A DNA stretch of 64,000 nucleotides from Selaginella moellendorffii (GCF_000143415.4 NW_003314335.1:340113-404112), one strand, 5' to 3'. Positions 10,931 through 23,453 are shown, numbered from the stretch's first letter. Numbers and translations are program-made. Notes: generated by a model from the sequence alone, not told the origin.

Positions 10931-11727
10931 CGCCGATAAGTATGACCAACTTCATCACACGCGCAACAGCGAACATCACGGCCACGACCACGTCCTCGCG
11001 CTTGTCCTTGGACTCGAGTAGCAGCAGCATCAACCTCCATTGGAACAGGACCATCACCCATAGGAAGTGGAGCGGAAGGACGTGCAGCGAGAAGTGGAAG
11101 AGGCGACGTCTCATAACGTTGTGCCAAGCGAAGAGCATCGTCAAGGGTGGCAGGAGCAAGTGCATGCACAAGTCCGACAAGATCTTGACAAAGTGCTGGC
11201 CACAACATTCCTAGCTTGATCCGCTCCGACATATTTGGCTCCGCACGAAGCAAAAAACTTCGGAAACGAACGCCAAATTGTATCACCGACTCAGATGGCC
11301 CTTGGCGAAGACGATGCAATTGTTGGAAAGCATCATCACAATCATCGGCATGTCCAAAGGTGCGTTTGAAGATGTCCGGGAGAACACTTCAATCCTCACG
11401 AGTGGCTGCGCTCAAACCATTGTACCATTGCAATGCCATCCCTTGAAGACACGTGGGAAACTCACGCAACCGTCGAGCATCATCCCAAGAATGATATGTG
11501 GCAATCATCGTGAAATGATCAAACTAATGGTACACATCATCCCCAAGATTCCCACGAAAGAACTCCGGCCGAATGCGAGGATTGGCACCAAGAGCAAGAG
11601 GAGTTGGACCACGTGCTATGAATGCCACCATCAATTGAGTTTGGTTGTTCAATTACAAGCGCATAGCATCAAGCAATTGGACCAACTGCTGCTCGAGAGT
11701 CAAAGGAGGAGATTGCTGATTTGCCAT
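10920..11727 (-). pseudogene. gag remnant of element A
   Basis: Gag begins MANQQSPPLTLEQQLVQLL at ATG 11725-11727. It contains the capsid-type sequence TYHSWDDARRL, then QGMALQWYNGLSAATRED, and ends in a CX2CX4HX4C zinc knuckle (CCACDEVGHTYRRC). Stops interrupt it, including a TGA after AATRED, where a Trp codon (TGG) would fit. The same TGA occurs in the related fragment at 16850-17157. About ten residues after the knuckle the sequence passes straight into the N-terminal part of RT, so the protease segment is deleted. Confidence 0.8.
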
Positions 11728-11872
11728 GGAGACAAATGAAAAAAGAAAGAGCAAAAGAAGAGAAATGAGAAGGAAATGGTAGATCTAGACAATGCAAAAG
11801 CTAGATCTAAACCAAAATCCCAAATCTAAGCACTCCTCAAGGACAATCAAAGGTGCCTCTCATCTCCACCAA

Positions 11873-12047
11873 TGTGAGTGCTTGGAATATGGAAAGGGAA
11901 TACAGAAATGTGCATATTAATTAGCCTAAAAACCCTAGCTTATATATAGGAGCGAGTGGTCCAGATTGAAACCAATCCGACAGCTACCAAAATCCCACTA
12001 CGCTAATATTAGTATACGGCATCGTAATCGTACACTTGGCCCTCACA
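11873..12047 (-). repeat. 5' LTR of element A
   Basis: This is the 175-bp partner of 7912-8086. In element orientation it is followed by TTGGTGGAGATGAGAGG, the expected primer-binding position. It begins TGG as a tRNA-primed site should, but I cannot assign the tRNA. Confidence 0.85.
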
Positions 12048-13264
12048 GATGTTTGTGAAAGTATTACTTTATTCTAGGTTAAAATAAGTATAAAATAATA
12101 TTTTTAAGGATAATTATAAGCATAAATAAATAACAACAAATTTTTTTATACTATTTAATTTAATTTTATAAATATATAACAAACCAGCCAAGAATAATTT
12201 GCTGTACCATTTGCAAGCATTAATAGTTTATTTTCGAGTCAGGTCCTACTTGCCTATATATACATCATCCTCCATGTATAGAGGATGGGAGGGAAGTTTT
12301 CATGTGATAATTATTTACAAGAGACTTCAAATATATATCACTCTTTCACTCTTTATCTAATTTTGAGTAACGTTATCATTTTTTTTTATCTCTTTGTACT
12401 TATTAAAGGAATATATTCAGTATTATTAACCATTGCAGAATTGAACCTCAAACTTTTACACATGGGATTTGTTATATAGAACGTTTTGATCACTAGAGCC
12501 ATTTAATTATGACATGTATGGATGGACATTGGGATTAGGTTTTTGGATTAGATTCCATAAAAGTAGGGTTTTGAGGACTTTGTACTTAGAGTATTCAATA
12601 TAAAACCATTTTTCTTTTCCAGTGTTTTAATATTTTAGTTTCGTTGTTTTCCCTTCTCTCAGAATGAGTTCTTAACAATTTAAACACTTCGATATCAATG
12701 GTTTTTGATACTCTGCCAAAGTAATTTCAAGTATTAAAACAATCTAATATAACACTCCTAGGCTTTCACCCTAGATTGTTCTCCTTGGGCATTTGCCAAT
12801 ACCATAAGGTTCCTACCTTGTTTATGCAAGGCTATCACAAACTAATTAAATCAATCCATCCTAAAGATCATGTCAAATCCCACCATGTTCAACACGGTAA
12901 AATCTATATCTACTTTCTATGTCTATACTTCAACTCTTGCTTATTGAAATACCTCATTAGTGCTTTAGGTACCTTGAACAAACTCCATAGTTTTTGGTTC
13001 ACCTAGCCGCTGCACTATTAGTTCGGCTGCCAGACTATGTATGCAATCACAAAATTATCCGAAGCACCTGTGTTAATAAGGATCTTAACAAAGTAACCTT
13101 TAAGCTTCCTTTAGAGGGTTAGTAGATGTCGCAAATGACTCTTTACCAAAGTTGCTCATGTAATAAGTAATTTTGAGCTAAGGACTACATCACATACCTC
13201 AATTTGGATTTCACCTGACTTAATGGCTATATTGACTTTAGCCTTCTTTGGGTAAGTACATTCC
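12048..13264. other. AT-rich region, no recognised gene
   Basis: It contains poly-A/T tracts and only short open frames. The right part (about 12985-13264) lies downstream of the gag zinc knuckle of the neighbouring minus-strand element and is probably its decayed protease region. Confidence 0.4.
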
Positions 13265-14442
13265 CTTGAAAAATGTCTTGCTTCACCATAGTTGAAGCAT
13301 ATATTGTTTCCCACGCTACTAGCAGACTTGACTTTTTTATCCGTGGGTTTGTCCTTTTTGGCTTGACTCCCCTATATACTTGCTTGCTGGCCATTGGTTT
13401 TGCCTTTTCAGATCCCTAATTCATTCTTAAAGAAACTAATTTTGAATTTCCCTTTGCTATATGTCCCCTTTGGTTTGGCTTTTTTGCTAAATGTGGGCTT
13501 TGACCCTATTGTGTTCCCTTTTTGCAGGTTATCATTGAAATGCACCTTGATAGTTGCATTCAATTCTTCCTTGTAGTTGGTCGGGTTCCAACACATCACT
13601 TCGCCTTGAGCCCAGGTCTGCAAACCTGATATGAAGGCATGGAATGCATCTATATCGCCCATGTCTGTGACAAGGATCCTCTTCAAAATGAACACATTCA
13701 CATACTCTTGAATTGTTCCTGCTTGCTTTAGCCTGCTTAACTTATCCCTTAAGTGCAAAGTAACATTTGGCGGAACATAAGTTGCACGAATCTTCACCTT
13801 TATCATTTCCCAAGTGGCTACTGGTCCTTCACTAGCCTCTATTGTTCTCCACCAAGACTTAGCAATATTTGCTAAGTATAGTTTTGCACATAGGACTTTT
13901 TTCGAGCTTGGTAACTGAACCACTCAGAAATAATCCTCTATATCATAAAACAAATCTTCCACCATCTTATAATCATTCACTCCCTTGAAGACCGGTGGGA
14001 GCTTTGATTTGTACTTAGGAACTACCTAAAGGACTGATTCCACTTCAGTTTATTCAACCTTGTTTGGTTCCGCCTCAGTCCCCTCCAAAGGTCCATGCTT
14101 TTTGCACTGCCAACCTTTGCAGTTTTTTGCTTTTTCTTCCACTTCTTGTCATGCTTTAACTTGTGTACCAACAAGGCATTGGTCTGTGCCAATTGTCCTT
14201 CTAAAATGTCCAATCAAGCCTTGGACGATTGAACCTCTCCACCAGACTTTTGTTTGGAATTTTCCTCATTGGAATCTTTCCCATGCAAGGATTCCTCATC
14301 TATAGCTTTTTGTTCAACTAAAGGCTTTAGTTTCGGAGGAAATTCCATCTCCGCCTTGGTTCTCTTATGCCTTATCTTAGCCATCTCCCAACAATCTACC
14401 TCTACCCTTCATTAGAACTAAGGAAAAGTCTTTGATACCAAA
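13265..14442 (-). pseudogene. Ty3/gypsy gag remnant with primer-binding site
   Basis: Minus-strand frame 13408-13923 carries a retrotransposon gag domain (LYLANIAKSWWRTIEASEG; VTLHLRDKLSRLKQAGTI; FHAFISGLQTWAQGEVM). It is followed at about 13270-13310 by a decayed zinc knuckle, CFNYGEARHFSREC, in which the second Cys is Tyr. Upstream, TTTGGTATCAAAGAC (minus strand, 14428-14442) is a typical initiator-tRNA-Met primer-binding site, so the 5' LTR starts right of it. Stops elsewhere show the copy is inactive. Confidence 0.7.
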
Positions 14443-15489
14443 TTATAAACCACAAATTTTTCATTTTGAATTTGCTAGCTTGCCTCATCTATCTGACCAC
14501 CACAACCTTGGCCTTAATTAAGTTCCTTCACAAAAGTTCCTGCTTATTGTATTAGCTCCTACTTTGTCCTACTTGATTTCAGCAACTCACTATACGAGCA
14601 ATAGAGCGTTAGCCATCCATCCACAGATTCCCAAATTCTCTCTCAATCCCCTTCCCCAAATTAAATTGGACTTAATGTTCAGTTACACTCTTCGCAAACA
14701 CAAGCAACCAAGCACACCAAACCTCTAGGTTTTTAACATCCCTTGGTATAACAAGACTTAATCATGGGACCCTTTAAATCCTAAGCCTTAAGTGCAACAC
14801 TTGCTTAAGGATATTGGGGGGAAACATTGTGGCCTAACGGCCCAATATGAGTACCTTTATTCCCCCATTTCCATCCCAAAAGAAAGGCCCAAACCCCTAG
14901 GAAGGATGAGGACCAATGAGTTGCAAGGTACTTAAGTAGGGCACCACTCCACATGAGCCAAGAGCACTACAGTCTGTTTCCCTTTCGGGAGTGGGAGCTA
15001 CTTTTAAGCACTTCCTTGGGTGGCCCCTCTAGCATCACTTGAGTTCATGCTCACTCCCACCCAAGGCCCGTAAGCCCTCGCCTCAACCTTAAGTCGATTT
15101 GGAAGCACCATTGAAGAGTTCTTTCAAAATTGATTATTAGACTTCATTATCCCTACTATACTTTTGGAACCCTCTGCAGCACCTCCCCCCTTTCTAAGAG
15201 ACACATGCTTTGGGTTTTCACCCCACGACCTATTTTAGTATTTAGACTCAGTCTCGGACTCGATCTCATACCTGACCTCGGACTCTGTCTCGGACTCGAT
15301 CTCAAACTTGGTCTCGGCCCTAATCTCGAATCTCGAACTCAGTCTCGAACTCGGTCTTGGACTTGGTCTTGAACTCGGTCTCGCACTTGGTCTTGAACTC
15401 GGTCTCAGATTTGGTCTCGAACTTGGTCTCAAAGTTGGTCTCCAACTCAATCTCATCTGATGAATTCTTTATCAGTTTGGTTGTGCTTT
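14443..15489 (-). repeat. Probable LTR of the older Ty3/gypsy element
   Basis: The region lies directly right of the primer-binding site at 14428-14442. It contains a CTATACTTTTGGA module and a GACTCG/GTCTCG array (15240-15440), both also found in the B-type LTRs. The right boundary is uncertain (TGTTATAGGC on the minus strand near 15515 is a candidate start). I could not find its partner LTR in the window. Confidence 0.45.
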
Positions 15490-15939
15490 TGGGGATTTTT
15501 TAGCCTATAACACCTTGGGGAGTTAGTTCTTTATAGAAACATGGTCAAGCTCTTTTCACAAATGTGGGCAAAGGATTATTGGCAAAATCCTCCAGCTTGA
15601 TTGAGCCATTGATATTCACAGCCTTCATGGGATAGGGGCTAATCCAGTGGATCTTAAGCTTGCCTAGATGCTTCCAGTACTTGCTCTCATACAGCAGCAT
15701 GAGATCTCTTGCCTGAAACTCTTAGCTTGTAAATTACGATCATACCACTTCTTGTGTTGATGTTGGAGAGCTTTATGAGCTTAGAAAGCAAGGTGAGTCT
15801 CATCCAACTTCTCCAACTATTCCAGCCACTATTGAACAGCTCCATTCCAATCATAATTGTGAGCTACTGCTGTCTACAAAGAAAGAACTTCCAACTCGAG
15901 AGGAAGGATTGCCTTTTAGCCATAAAACCATGTAGTTAC
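15490..15939 (-). pseudogene. Integrase C-terminal remnant of the older Ty3/gypsy element
   Basis: The minus strand reads KAILPLELEVLSL, then LEKLDETHLAF, HKKWYDRNLQAKSF and related residues typical of the region after the integrase core, with stops. It continues the integrase at 33661-34229. The two halves were separated by insertion of element B between 15939 and 33661, which duplicated GTTAC. Confidence 0.7.
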
Positions 15940-16309
15940 TGTAAGCGACTAAATTTTCCATTCTACTTTAGTTACTTAACCACACCTCTGCCCACTTGGA
16001 GGAGTCTCATTCACAACCTCCTTAAGTCCAATTCAAGACTTGGGACATGCTAGTCCCGAGAATGGCATCCATGCCACTCAACTGTGAGACACAAAATCCC
16101 TAGGCCCCAAAGTAGAGCCGGAAAGGGTGCCACGTGGTAGTGGCCGAAGCAAAAGCCAAACGAGTGTAACCCGTTTGGACTAAAAGCTTTGACTTGGAAG
16201 GTCGAGAGCGGGAGTGGAACTCCCAACAAAGTGCTCAAGGAACAAGCATGAAGCGAGCAATAAGCAAGGCTCCAAAAAGGGACCCAAAAAGGACCAACAC
16301 ATGACACAT

Positions 16310-16599
16310 AGAAGTGTCCGAGATGGAGTCCAAGGCGGACCCGAGTTGGAGTCCGAGATGGACTTGAAGTGGAGTCCGAGATGGACCCGAAGTGGAGTCC
16401 GATATGGAGTCCGAGATGGAGTCCGAGATGGACCCAAAGTGGAGTCCAAGATGGAGTCCGATATGGAGTCCGAGATGGACCCGAAGTGGAGTCCGAGATG
16501 GACCCGAGATGGAGTCTGAGATGGCCCCAAGATGGAGTCCGAGATGGACCTGAGATGGAGTCTGAGATGGAGTCCGAGATGGGACCGAGATGGAGTCCG
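16310..16599. repeat. GATGGAGTCCGA minisatellite array
   Basis: Imperfect 9-12 bp units (GAGTCCGAGATG, GACCCGAGATG) repeat up to the assembly gap. It is the same array family as 15240-15440, 19020-19560, 30211-30445 and 32895-33430. Frames through it give meaningless SET/MES-rich peptides. Confidence 0.85.
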
Positions 16600-16849
16600 N
16601 NNNNNNNNNNNNNNNNNNNNNNNNNNNNNNNNNNNNNNNNNNNNNNNNNNNNNNNNNNNNNNNNNNNNNNNNNNNNNNNNNNNNNNNNNNNNNNNNNNNN
16701 NNNNNNNNNNNNNNNNNNNNNNNNNNNNNNNNNNNNNNNNNNNNNNNNNNNNNNNNNNNNNNNNNNNNNNNNNNNNNNNNNNNNNNNNNNNNNNNNNNNN
16801 NNNNNNNNNNNNNNNNNNNNNNNNNNNNNNNNNNNNNNNNNNNNNNNNN
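16600..16849. other. Assembly gap (N run)
   Basis: 250 Ns. The gap begins within the GATGGAGTCC array, so the array probably caused it. Confidence 1.
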
Positions 16850-17157
16850 GCCACATATCATTCTTGGGATGATGCTCGTCGGTTGCGTGACTCTACCAGG
16901 TGTCTACAAGGGATGGCATTGCAATGGTACAATGGTTTGAGCGCAGCCACTCGTGAGGATTGAAGTGTTCTCCCGGACATCTTCAAAAGCACCTTTGGAC
17001 ATGCCGACGATTGTGATGATGCTTTCCAACAACTGCATCGTGTTCGCCAAGGGCCTTCGGAGTGGGTGATACATTTGGGTGTTAATCTGGGAAGTAATCT
17101 GCTTCGTGTGGAGCCTAATATGTCGGAGCGGATCAACCGAGGATTGGTGTAACCACC
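16850..17157 (+). pseudogene. gag fragment of the element-A family
   Basis: The plus frame reads TYHSWDDARRLRDSTRCLQG, then MALQWYNGLSAATRED, stop (TGA), SVLPDIFKSTFGHADDCDD and EPNMSERINRG. This matches the gag of element A in the opposite orientation, including the same TGA after AATRED. Both ends are abrupt: the gap on the left, and unrelated sequence with a G run on the right. Confidence 0.75.
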
Positions 17158-17200
17158 AATTCGTCAACCTCCCTGCGTATTTGGGGGGGGGGGGGGGCTA

Positions 17201-18163
17201 CGGGGGGTTCCAAAAGTATAGTAGGGAGAGTGTGGGGGTTGGAGCCCAGTGGAGCCAGTTTGGCCAGGAAAGGCCAGTTTGGCCCAAGAAGGCCAGACCC
17301 AATGTTGGGTGATGAGCTGACCACTGGAAAGTCCAAGGCTAGAGTGAACACGGATCGATAAGTGGGGTAGCTTGGTGAAGTGTTCAAGAGCCGGCTCTAG
17401 TTCCCCCGGGAGATCGACTGGCCGATGCTCCCAATCCAAGTGTGGGTGGCACTCCCTACTTGGATACCAGGCGTGGCTCAACGGAACCTCGCTCTAAGCC
17501 CATGGCTAGAGCACCCAAGGGCGGAAGGCGAGGAGAGTACCCAGGTGGCTCGCGTAAGGCCACGGTGTTCCAAAATGTTGTCCCCAAAGGCCCAGACTGT
17601 GGAAAGGAAGAGGAGCAGTCCTCTGGGGTAGTGACCAAGGACACAGTCGTATGGTGAGGAAGTCCCAGAGGACCGTGGGACTTAGTGGTCAGGCCTGTGG
17701 GCCTCAATCCAGTGGCAGTGTTGGCAAACATGGCCAGGGGCAGAAAGGGACTTAGTGGGGACTGACAGAGGGATATTGGGGAAGGCTATTCCCCTTGTCG
17801 GTGGGCATCCTAAGGATGCTAAGGAGTGGATCTGAGATGACCACTCACGGATGGTTTGTCTAGTCATGGAGAGCCAAGACTGGGATGCATGTGGTATTGG
17901 ACTACTAGTGTGGCAAAGGTGATTGGGCATGGCCTTAGTGTGACAAGCTGCCATGTCGGTGGTACCTTTGAGTGTCGGTCATGGGATCGGACATGTGGAG
18001 CACTTGAACCAAGTGCAATTGTTGAGTGGCATGGATGCCATTCTTGGGGCTAGCAAGTCCTAAGTCCTGAATTGGACTTATGGAGGTTGTGAATGAGACT
18101 CCTCCAAGTGCTCGGAGGTGTGGTTAAGTGACTAAAGTAGAATGGAAAATTTAGTCGCTTACA
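17201..18163 (+). repeat. LTR module, plus orientation (left arm of an inverted pair)
   Basis: It begins ACGGGGGGTTCCAAAAGTATAG after a G run at about 17188-17198 and ends at TTTAGTCGCTTACA. Its first 830 bp are the inverted counterpart of 18175-18990. Short open frames on both strands are not genes. Confidence 0.75.
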
Positions 18164-18174
18164 TGCCACTCAAC

Positions 18175-19094
18175 CCTTGCACTTGGTCCAAGTGCTCCAT
18201 ATGTCTGGTCCTAAGACCGACACCCAAAGGTACCACTAACATATCGGCCTATTACGCTAAGGCTATGCCCATTCACCTTTGCCACACTGGTGGTCCAACA
18301 CCACTTGCATCACCATCCCATCTCTCCAAGACTGGGCCGTCCGTCCACGAGTGGTCATCCCAGATCCACTCCTTAGCATCCTTAAGATGCCCACAGACAC
18401 GAGGAATAGCCTTCCCCAACATCCCTTTGTCAGTTCCTGCCAAGTCCTTTTTTTGTCCATGGCCATGTTCACCAACACTGCCACTAGATCAAGGCCCGCA
18501 GGCCCGGCCACTAAGTCCTATTGTCCTCTGGGACTTTCTCACCATGTGACTATATCCGTAGTCACTACACTAGAGGATTGCTCCTCCTCCTTTCCCCCAT
18601 TTGGGACTTCGGGACGATATTTCGGAACACTATGGCCCTACGCGAGCCCCGTGGGTACTCTCCCCACCTTCCGCCTTTAGGTGCTCTAGCCATGGGCTTA
18701 GAGCAAGGTTCTATTGAGCCACACCAAGTATCCAAGTAGGTAGTGCCACCCACACTTGGACTGGGAGCATCGGCCAGTCGATCTCCCGGGGGAATTAGAG
18801 CCGGCTCTTGAACACTTCACCAAGCTACCACGCTTGTCGGTCCGTATTCACTCTACTCTTGGACTTCCCAGTGGTCAGTTCATCACCCAACACTGGGTCT
18901 GGCCTTCCTGGGCCAAATTAGCCTTTCATGGCTAAACTGGCATTTCTTGGCCAAACTGGCTCCACTGCAGTCCTCCCCCTACTATACTTTTGGAGCTCAC
19001 CAAACCCCCCAGGGTCTACCCTCTCAGACTCGAACTCCGACTCGGACTCGGACTCAGACTCGGACTCGGACTCGGACTCAGACTCAGACTCGGA

Positions 19095-19129
<35 letters not shown>

Positions 19130-19788
19130 TCTCGGCCTCGGGCTCGGTCTCGGTCTCGGTCTCGGTCCCGGTCTTGGTCTCAATCCTGGTCTTGGTCTTG
19201 ACCTTGGACTCTATCTTGGGTCCTTCTTGGACTCTATCTCAGATTCCATGTTGGGTCCATCTCGAGCTCAATTTTGGACTCCGTCTCAGTCCATCTCGGA
19301 CTCCATCTCGGGTCCATCTTGGACTCCATCTCGGGTCCATCTCAGACTCCATCTCGGACTCCATCTCGGTCCATCTTGGACTCCATCTCGGACTCCAACT
19401 CGGACTTCAACTCGGGTCCATCTCAGACTCCATCTCGGACTTCATCTCGGGTCCACCTCGGACTCCATCTCGAACTCCAACTCGGGTCCATCTCGGACTC
19501 CACCTCGGACTCCACCTCAGACTCCAACTCGGGTCTATCTCGGACTCCATCTCAGACACTTCCACGTGTCATGTGTTGGTCCTTTTGGTTCCCTTTTTGG
19601 AACCTCGCTTATTGCTCGCTTCATGCTCGTTCCTTGAGCACTCCGTTGGGAGTTCCACTCCCGCTCTCGACATTTCAAGTCGGAGCCTTTTAGTCCAAAC
19701 GTGTTACGCTCGTTTGGCTTTTGCTTCGGCCACTACCATATGGCACCCTTTCGGCTCCACTTTGGGGCTTAGGGATTTGTGTCTCACA
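18175..19788 (-). repeat. Main part of the 3' LTR of element B
   Basis: It matches 31901-33660 and carries the GACTCG/GGTCTCG array at 19020-19560. Its first 143 bp are at 15940-16082, displaced by the nested insertion. Confidence 0.82.
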
Positions 19789-22700
19789 ACTCCACCACCC
19801 ATAGACTAAGTTTGATGTCCTCATCGAACAGTAAACCCTTTTATAAAGTAACACCCATAGGTATTACCATTTCCATCCTTGGCACCTAGCTAATATTTGT
19901 CTATGGTTTGACCCTGAAGGCTCACCATGCGTTGTCCATCCTCTAAGGGGCATAATCTCTTCAACATAGAGACTCATTTGGCCACCTGGGGTGGTTTGCT
20001 CCCTTTTTTTGGTTCAGTTCTCGCTAAACCCGTTAGAGACACCTTCTCTAACTCAATTCCACCACTCATTCTCGAGTAGTCCCAACTTCTATTGACATAA
20101 CCAATTCACCTTGGAACTTTTAATTTTGACTTCTCGAAGTCAATTTCTTTGGTGTCTTTGACACCTTTCACTGCACATATTGTGCAACTTCACTTCCCAT
20201 CCTAGGAAGCTCCCCACTTGAGGGCGCTATCATCCTCCTTTCTATTTTATGCCACTTTTGGCACCAAGTTCCAACCATCGTAAGTTGTTCTAGAGCTATC
20301 TATAGCCCTATCCTTTGGCTACTTCACCACTCTCTCCCTTGAAGCTTTCACCTTTACCAACTTGGAGCATTTGGGAATCCATCCTTGGAAGCACACTTCC
20401 TTTCTCACAATCTATTAACATCCAACACATTAGTCTTCCATGCCTAACTTTGCCATTTGGATTCATTCAAATGAACTCCATGGCCCACACTTGGCCACTA
20501 GTCTTTTGCTTTTATCCATTGATTGTTGCACTTAACAACATAGGATCACTACCTCCATTCTCGAGGTATCTTTTTGGTTCTATGGCAAAGGCTCTACTTT
20601 GCTAAGTCTAGCGGGTGCTCACCCTTAGTAAGTCTCTTTAGCAATTTCTGCTACGGGCTTCGTCCACGGCCCAACTTTGCGACCCTCCCATGGGTCTCTC
20701 CCCAAGACTACTTTCTTGGACTTACTATACCATCGTATTGGCACAACTGATTTCCCTTTAGGTGTCCTTCCCACTTGGTCACGTCGACTAAGCCACACCA
20801 TTATCAATAGTTCAAATCAACACTTTGAACTGGGAATCATATTCCTTAACCTAAACAAATACCTTGTCTTTGTTTAGCCACAAGATCACCTGGTGATCTC
20901 ATCTTGACCCCTTAACAGGTCTATCAATAGGAACTAGGTCTTTCAGACCCTTTTAAATTGTTGACTATGACCCCGGGGGCATCCCCCACACTTGGCGGTG
21001 CGCCCAAGCCAGCCCTTCCGGCCAAGGATCCATAACAATTGAGACTGTGTGTCCCCATCTCATTCACCACGTCCTTGGTGCCTTTGGCACCAAAGTATTC
21101 AAGTTAGATATGCCGAGCTTTCACTCTAAGCAATCTAACTGTGCATCACGACTCCGAGGCATCCCTTGCTTGGCGGTGTGCCCAAACCAGTCTCCTCACC
21201 GAGAGTCCATAACCACCGAAATATGAGTGTCCTGATATTCCAAACCATCACCACGCCCTAGTGATTTGGGATTCGAACCCAAGCACTAGAGGGTTGGGAC
21301 TCAAACCCAACCTCTATATATGCATCTACGGACAGCATCACCCTAGATGCCTGGTGTGACTCCCCACGCCGGTGCACCAACTTATACTTAAAGCGCATTA
21401 TAGATCACAACTTAGGAACCTAGTTCCCCCACACTACCAAGTCCTCTCACTTGACAAGTTTCTGATCATGCATGGACTCCTCCATGCTCGGCACCATAGG
21501 CCACCCTCTTTTGAAGTTAGCACCTTCAACTAGGGGATTTGTCCCCCTGACTTGCCAATCTCACTTAGCAAGTCATCCGGCCACCGTAATATGGTTCATG
21601 CATAAGCATGAAAGTCCTTAACCATCGACTTTCGTTCAAAGCCCTCTCTTTGAACACTCAGGAACTACTTCCCCAACCTTGATAGCCTCGCCTCATGGCC
21701 AGCTTTAAGACCACGCTTCTGCAGTGCCACTTTAATTTTGCGCGCTTTAGGAACCATTTACCCTTGGCCTTTCTAGGTACTAAGCTACCCAGAATCGTCT
21801 TTGGGAACTTGAAGCAACTCTGTCCCTTAGCTTGCTAAGGCCTCTCCTTTCGCAAGCTTTCCAATTGCTATATGGTCTAGCATGGACAATTCCATGCTTT
21901 AGACTCTTCATGGCACCACGGTTGCTAGTAACAACATACTCGAGCGCCCACTTGATTCTCCACTCCCAACTGACATAACCACCCTTGGTTATGCTCTTTG
22001 ATTCCTATGGTTTGGTTCTATCCCCTTACTACTTGCTTTTGGCTTCACACCTTTCCTTCGGTCATTCTCCTCCAGACTAGGAGGATAGCTTTGCACTTTC
22101 TATCATACCTTAGCAAGTATTTTTAGGGATGAACCTACCCAATAGCCTAGGGAGTGGTTCCTCAATCTAGGTATGCTCACCTTATAATCCCACACACCAA
22201 GATTAACGTTGCTACATATGGGCCTTTATATGCCCATCACTAGCCTTGCCAAAATTCCATCTTTGGCTTTGTCCAATTTGGGTTGACAGTCTTCTCCTGT
22301 CTCCGCAACCTTGGACATTTGGATAGCACCTTCTATCCATCATTCGCTAGGGACTTAGTCCCTTGGGCCTCATCTATTGCCCTCGTGACATCAAATACCA
22401 CCTCCGGGTGTTCTAGAGTGTTTGGGTGTCCCAATGATGGCCTCTTTGACAATGAGTATTCCCCTTTTCAACATTGACTTACTATATCGCAACATAAGCA
22501 ATTTATCCCCTATAAGGGTATATCTAACTTCCTTATGCCATTAAGAAGTCTTGGGTAGTTACCTTCTACCAGTTTAACAAATTATCTTGCACCTTTTGCT
22601 TAGTTGCCTCGTAGTTGTCAAGTCTTATAACTCATTGCTTGGTGCTTCCACACCTCCATCATTATCTGGGTCACCACACTCCAATTGCATGCCTTCCAAC

Positions 22701-23303
22701 TTAGACCATGCCGTTCCCATTTCCGTTAGGATTCCCTTTGGCAAGGGGTTCTTATAAACCCACCAACATAACCTCAAGGTATCACACCTTGGCACATTTG
22801 GTGTCTCCACACCATTGGCCCCATAAGCCTATTCTTATGACACTACTTATTAGCGTCTAGGTCTTTGCTAAGACTAATATGGTTGTTCCTCATGCTAACT
22901 ATTCGTTAGCACTGCACCATAGTGTTTGCACCCAACTCTGGGCCAAAGTTGCTTTCTTCTAGGAACATCTTTCCCACAACTTTAGCATGGCACATTCTGC
23001 CATCAATGAGATACCTACTGTTCTCATACTTGGATCATATGATCCTCCCCATACCTTTTGGGCACCATACACCTCAGTCCAAACTCTTCAACCAATCCCT
23101 TAGAATTATTCCTTGACTCTTATTTGAGTCATCCAACTTATCATCCGATGACCCGTGAGGTCCTACCTTTGAGGTGCTAGCTCGCTAGAATACAACTTCT
23201 TGTATTCAGGTCCTACTCACAAGAACCATTTTTGCAAGTGTTATTCCGACACTTGATTTGTTCTCTTGGGGCAACCTTTTGCCCCTTAGGACCACTTGTC
23301 CAT
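19789..23303 (-). other. Internal non-coding region of element B (main part)
   Basis: Strongly C/T-rich on the plus strand (purine-rich in element orientation), with no coding frame I can support. Near 21265-21310 the minus strand has two hairpins resembling tRNA T-arms (TTGGGTTCGAATCCCAA and TTGGGTTTGAGTCCCAA), without the rest of a tRNA. The remaining 0.45 kb of the internal region is at 31447-31900. Confidence 0.6.
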
Positions 23304-23453
23304 TGTGAGACACAAAATCCCTAAGCCCCAAAGTGGACTGGAAAGGTGCCACGTGGTAGTGTCCGAAGCGAAAGCCAAACGAGCGTAACACATTTGGACT
23401 AAAAGCTCCGATTTAGAAGGTCGAGAGCGGGAGTGGAACTCTCAACAAAGTGC

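Larger units (their letters stand above)
7912..12047 (-). mobile_element. Ty3/gypsy LTR retrotransposon, family A, degenerate and lacking protease
   Basis: Two 175-bp direct repeats (7912-8086, 11873-12047) start TGTGAG and end CTCACA. They are flanked by GATG on both sides (4 bp, or 5 bp if the terminal A is shared). Minus-strand coding order is gag, reverse transcriptase, RNase H and integrase, the Ty3/gypsy order. A purine-rich tract (GAGAGGAGGGGATGATG on the minus strand) abuts the 3' LTR. The LTRs differ at about 9 of 175 sites by my count. Protease is absent between the gag zinc knuckle and RT. Several stops and frameshifts show it is dead. It sits 24 bp after the lectin gene's last codon. 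Confidence 0.9.
16083..18163 (+). mobile_element. B-LTR-derived insertion nested in the 3' LTR of element B
   Basis: It starts TGTGAGACACAAAATCCC and ends TTTAGTCGCTTACA, the two ends of the B LTR, in plus orientation. The 11-bp sequence TGCCACTCAAC stands on both sides (16072-16082 and 18164-18174). Inside are the B-LTR start, the GATGGAGTCC array, the assembly gap (16600-16849), a gag fragment of the element-A family, a G run and the last 960 bp of the LTR. The content between the array and the LTR end is abnormal and may be chimeric or mis-assembled around the gap. Confidence 0.65.

Noticed and set aside
15240-16599. Ser/Glu-rich open frames over the GACTCG and GATGGAGTCC arrays
   Set aside because: Frames through simple tandem repeats stay open by composition only and recur in all array copies, on both strands.
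16310-19560. CRISPR-like array of short repeats
   Set aside because: Units are adjacent, imperfect and without unique spacers. The context is eukaryotic LTRs.
21260-21310. Possible tRNA (GGGTTCGAATCCC on the minus strand)
   Set aside because: Only T-arm-like hairpins are present. The A box, anticodon arm and acceptor stem are missing. It is internal sequence of element B.
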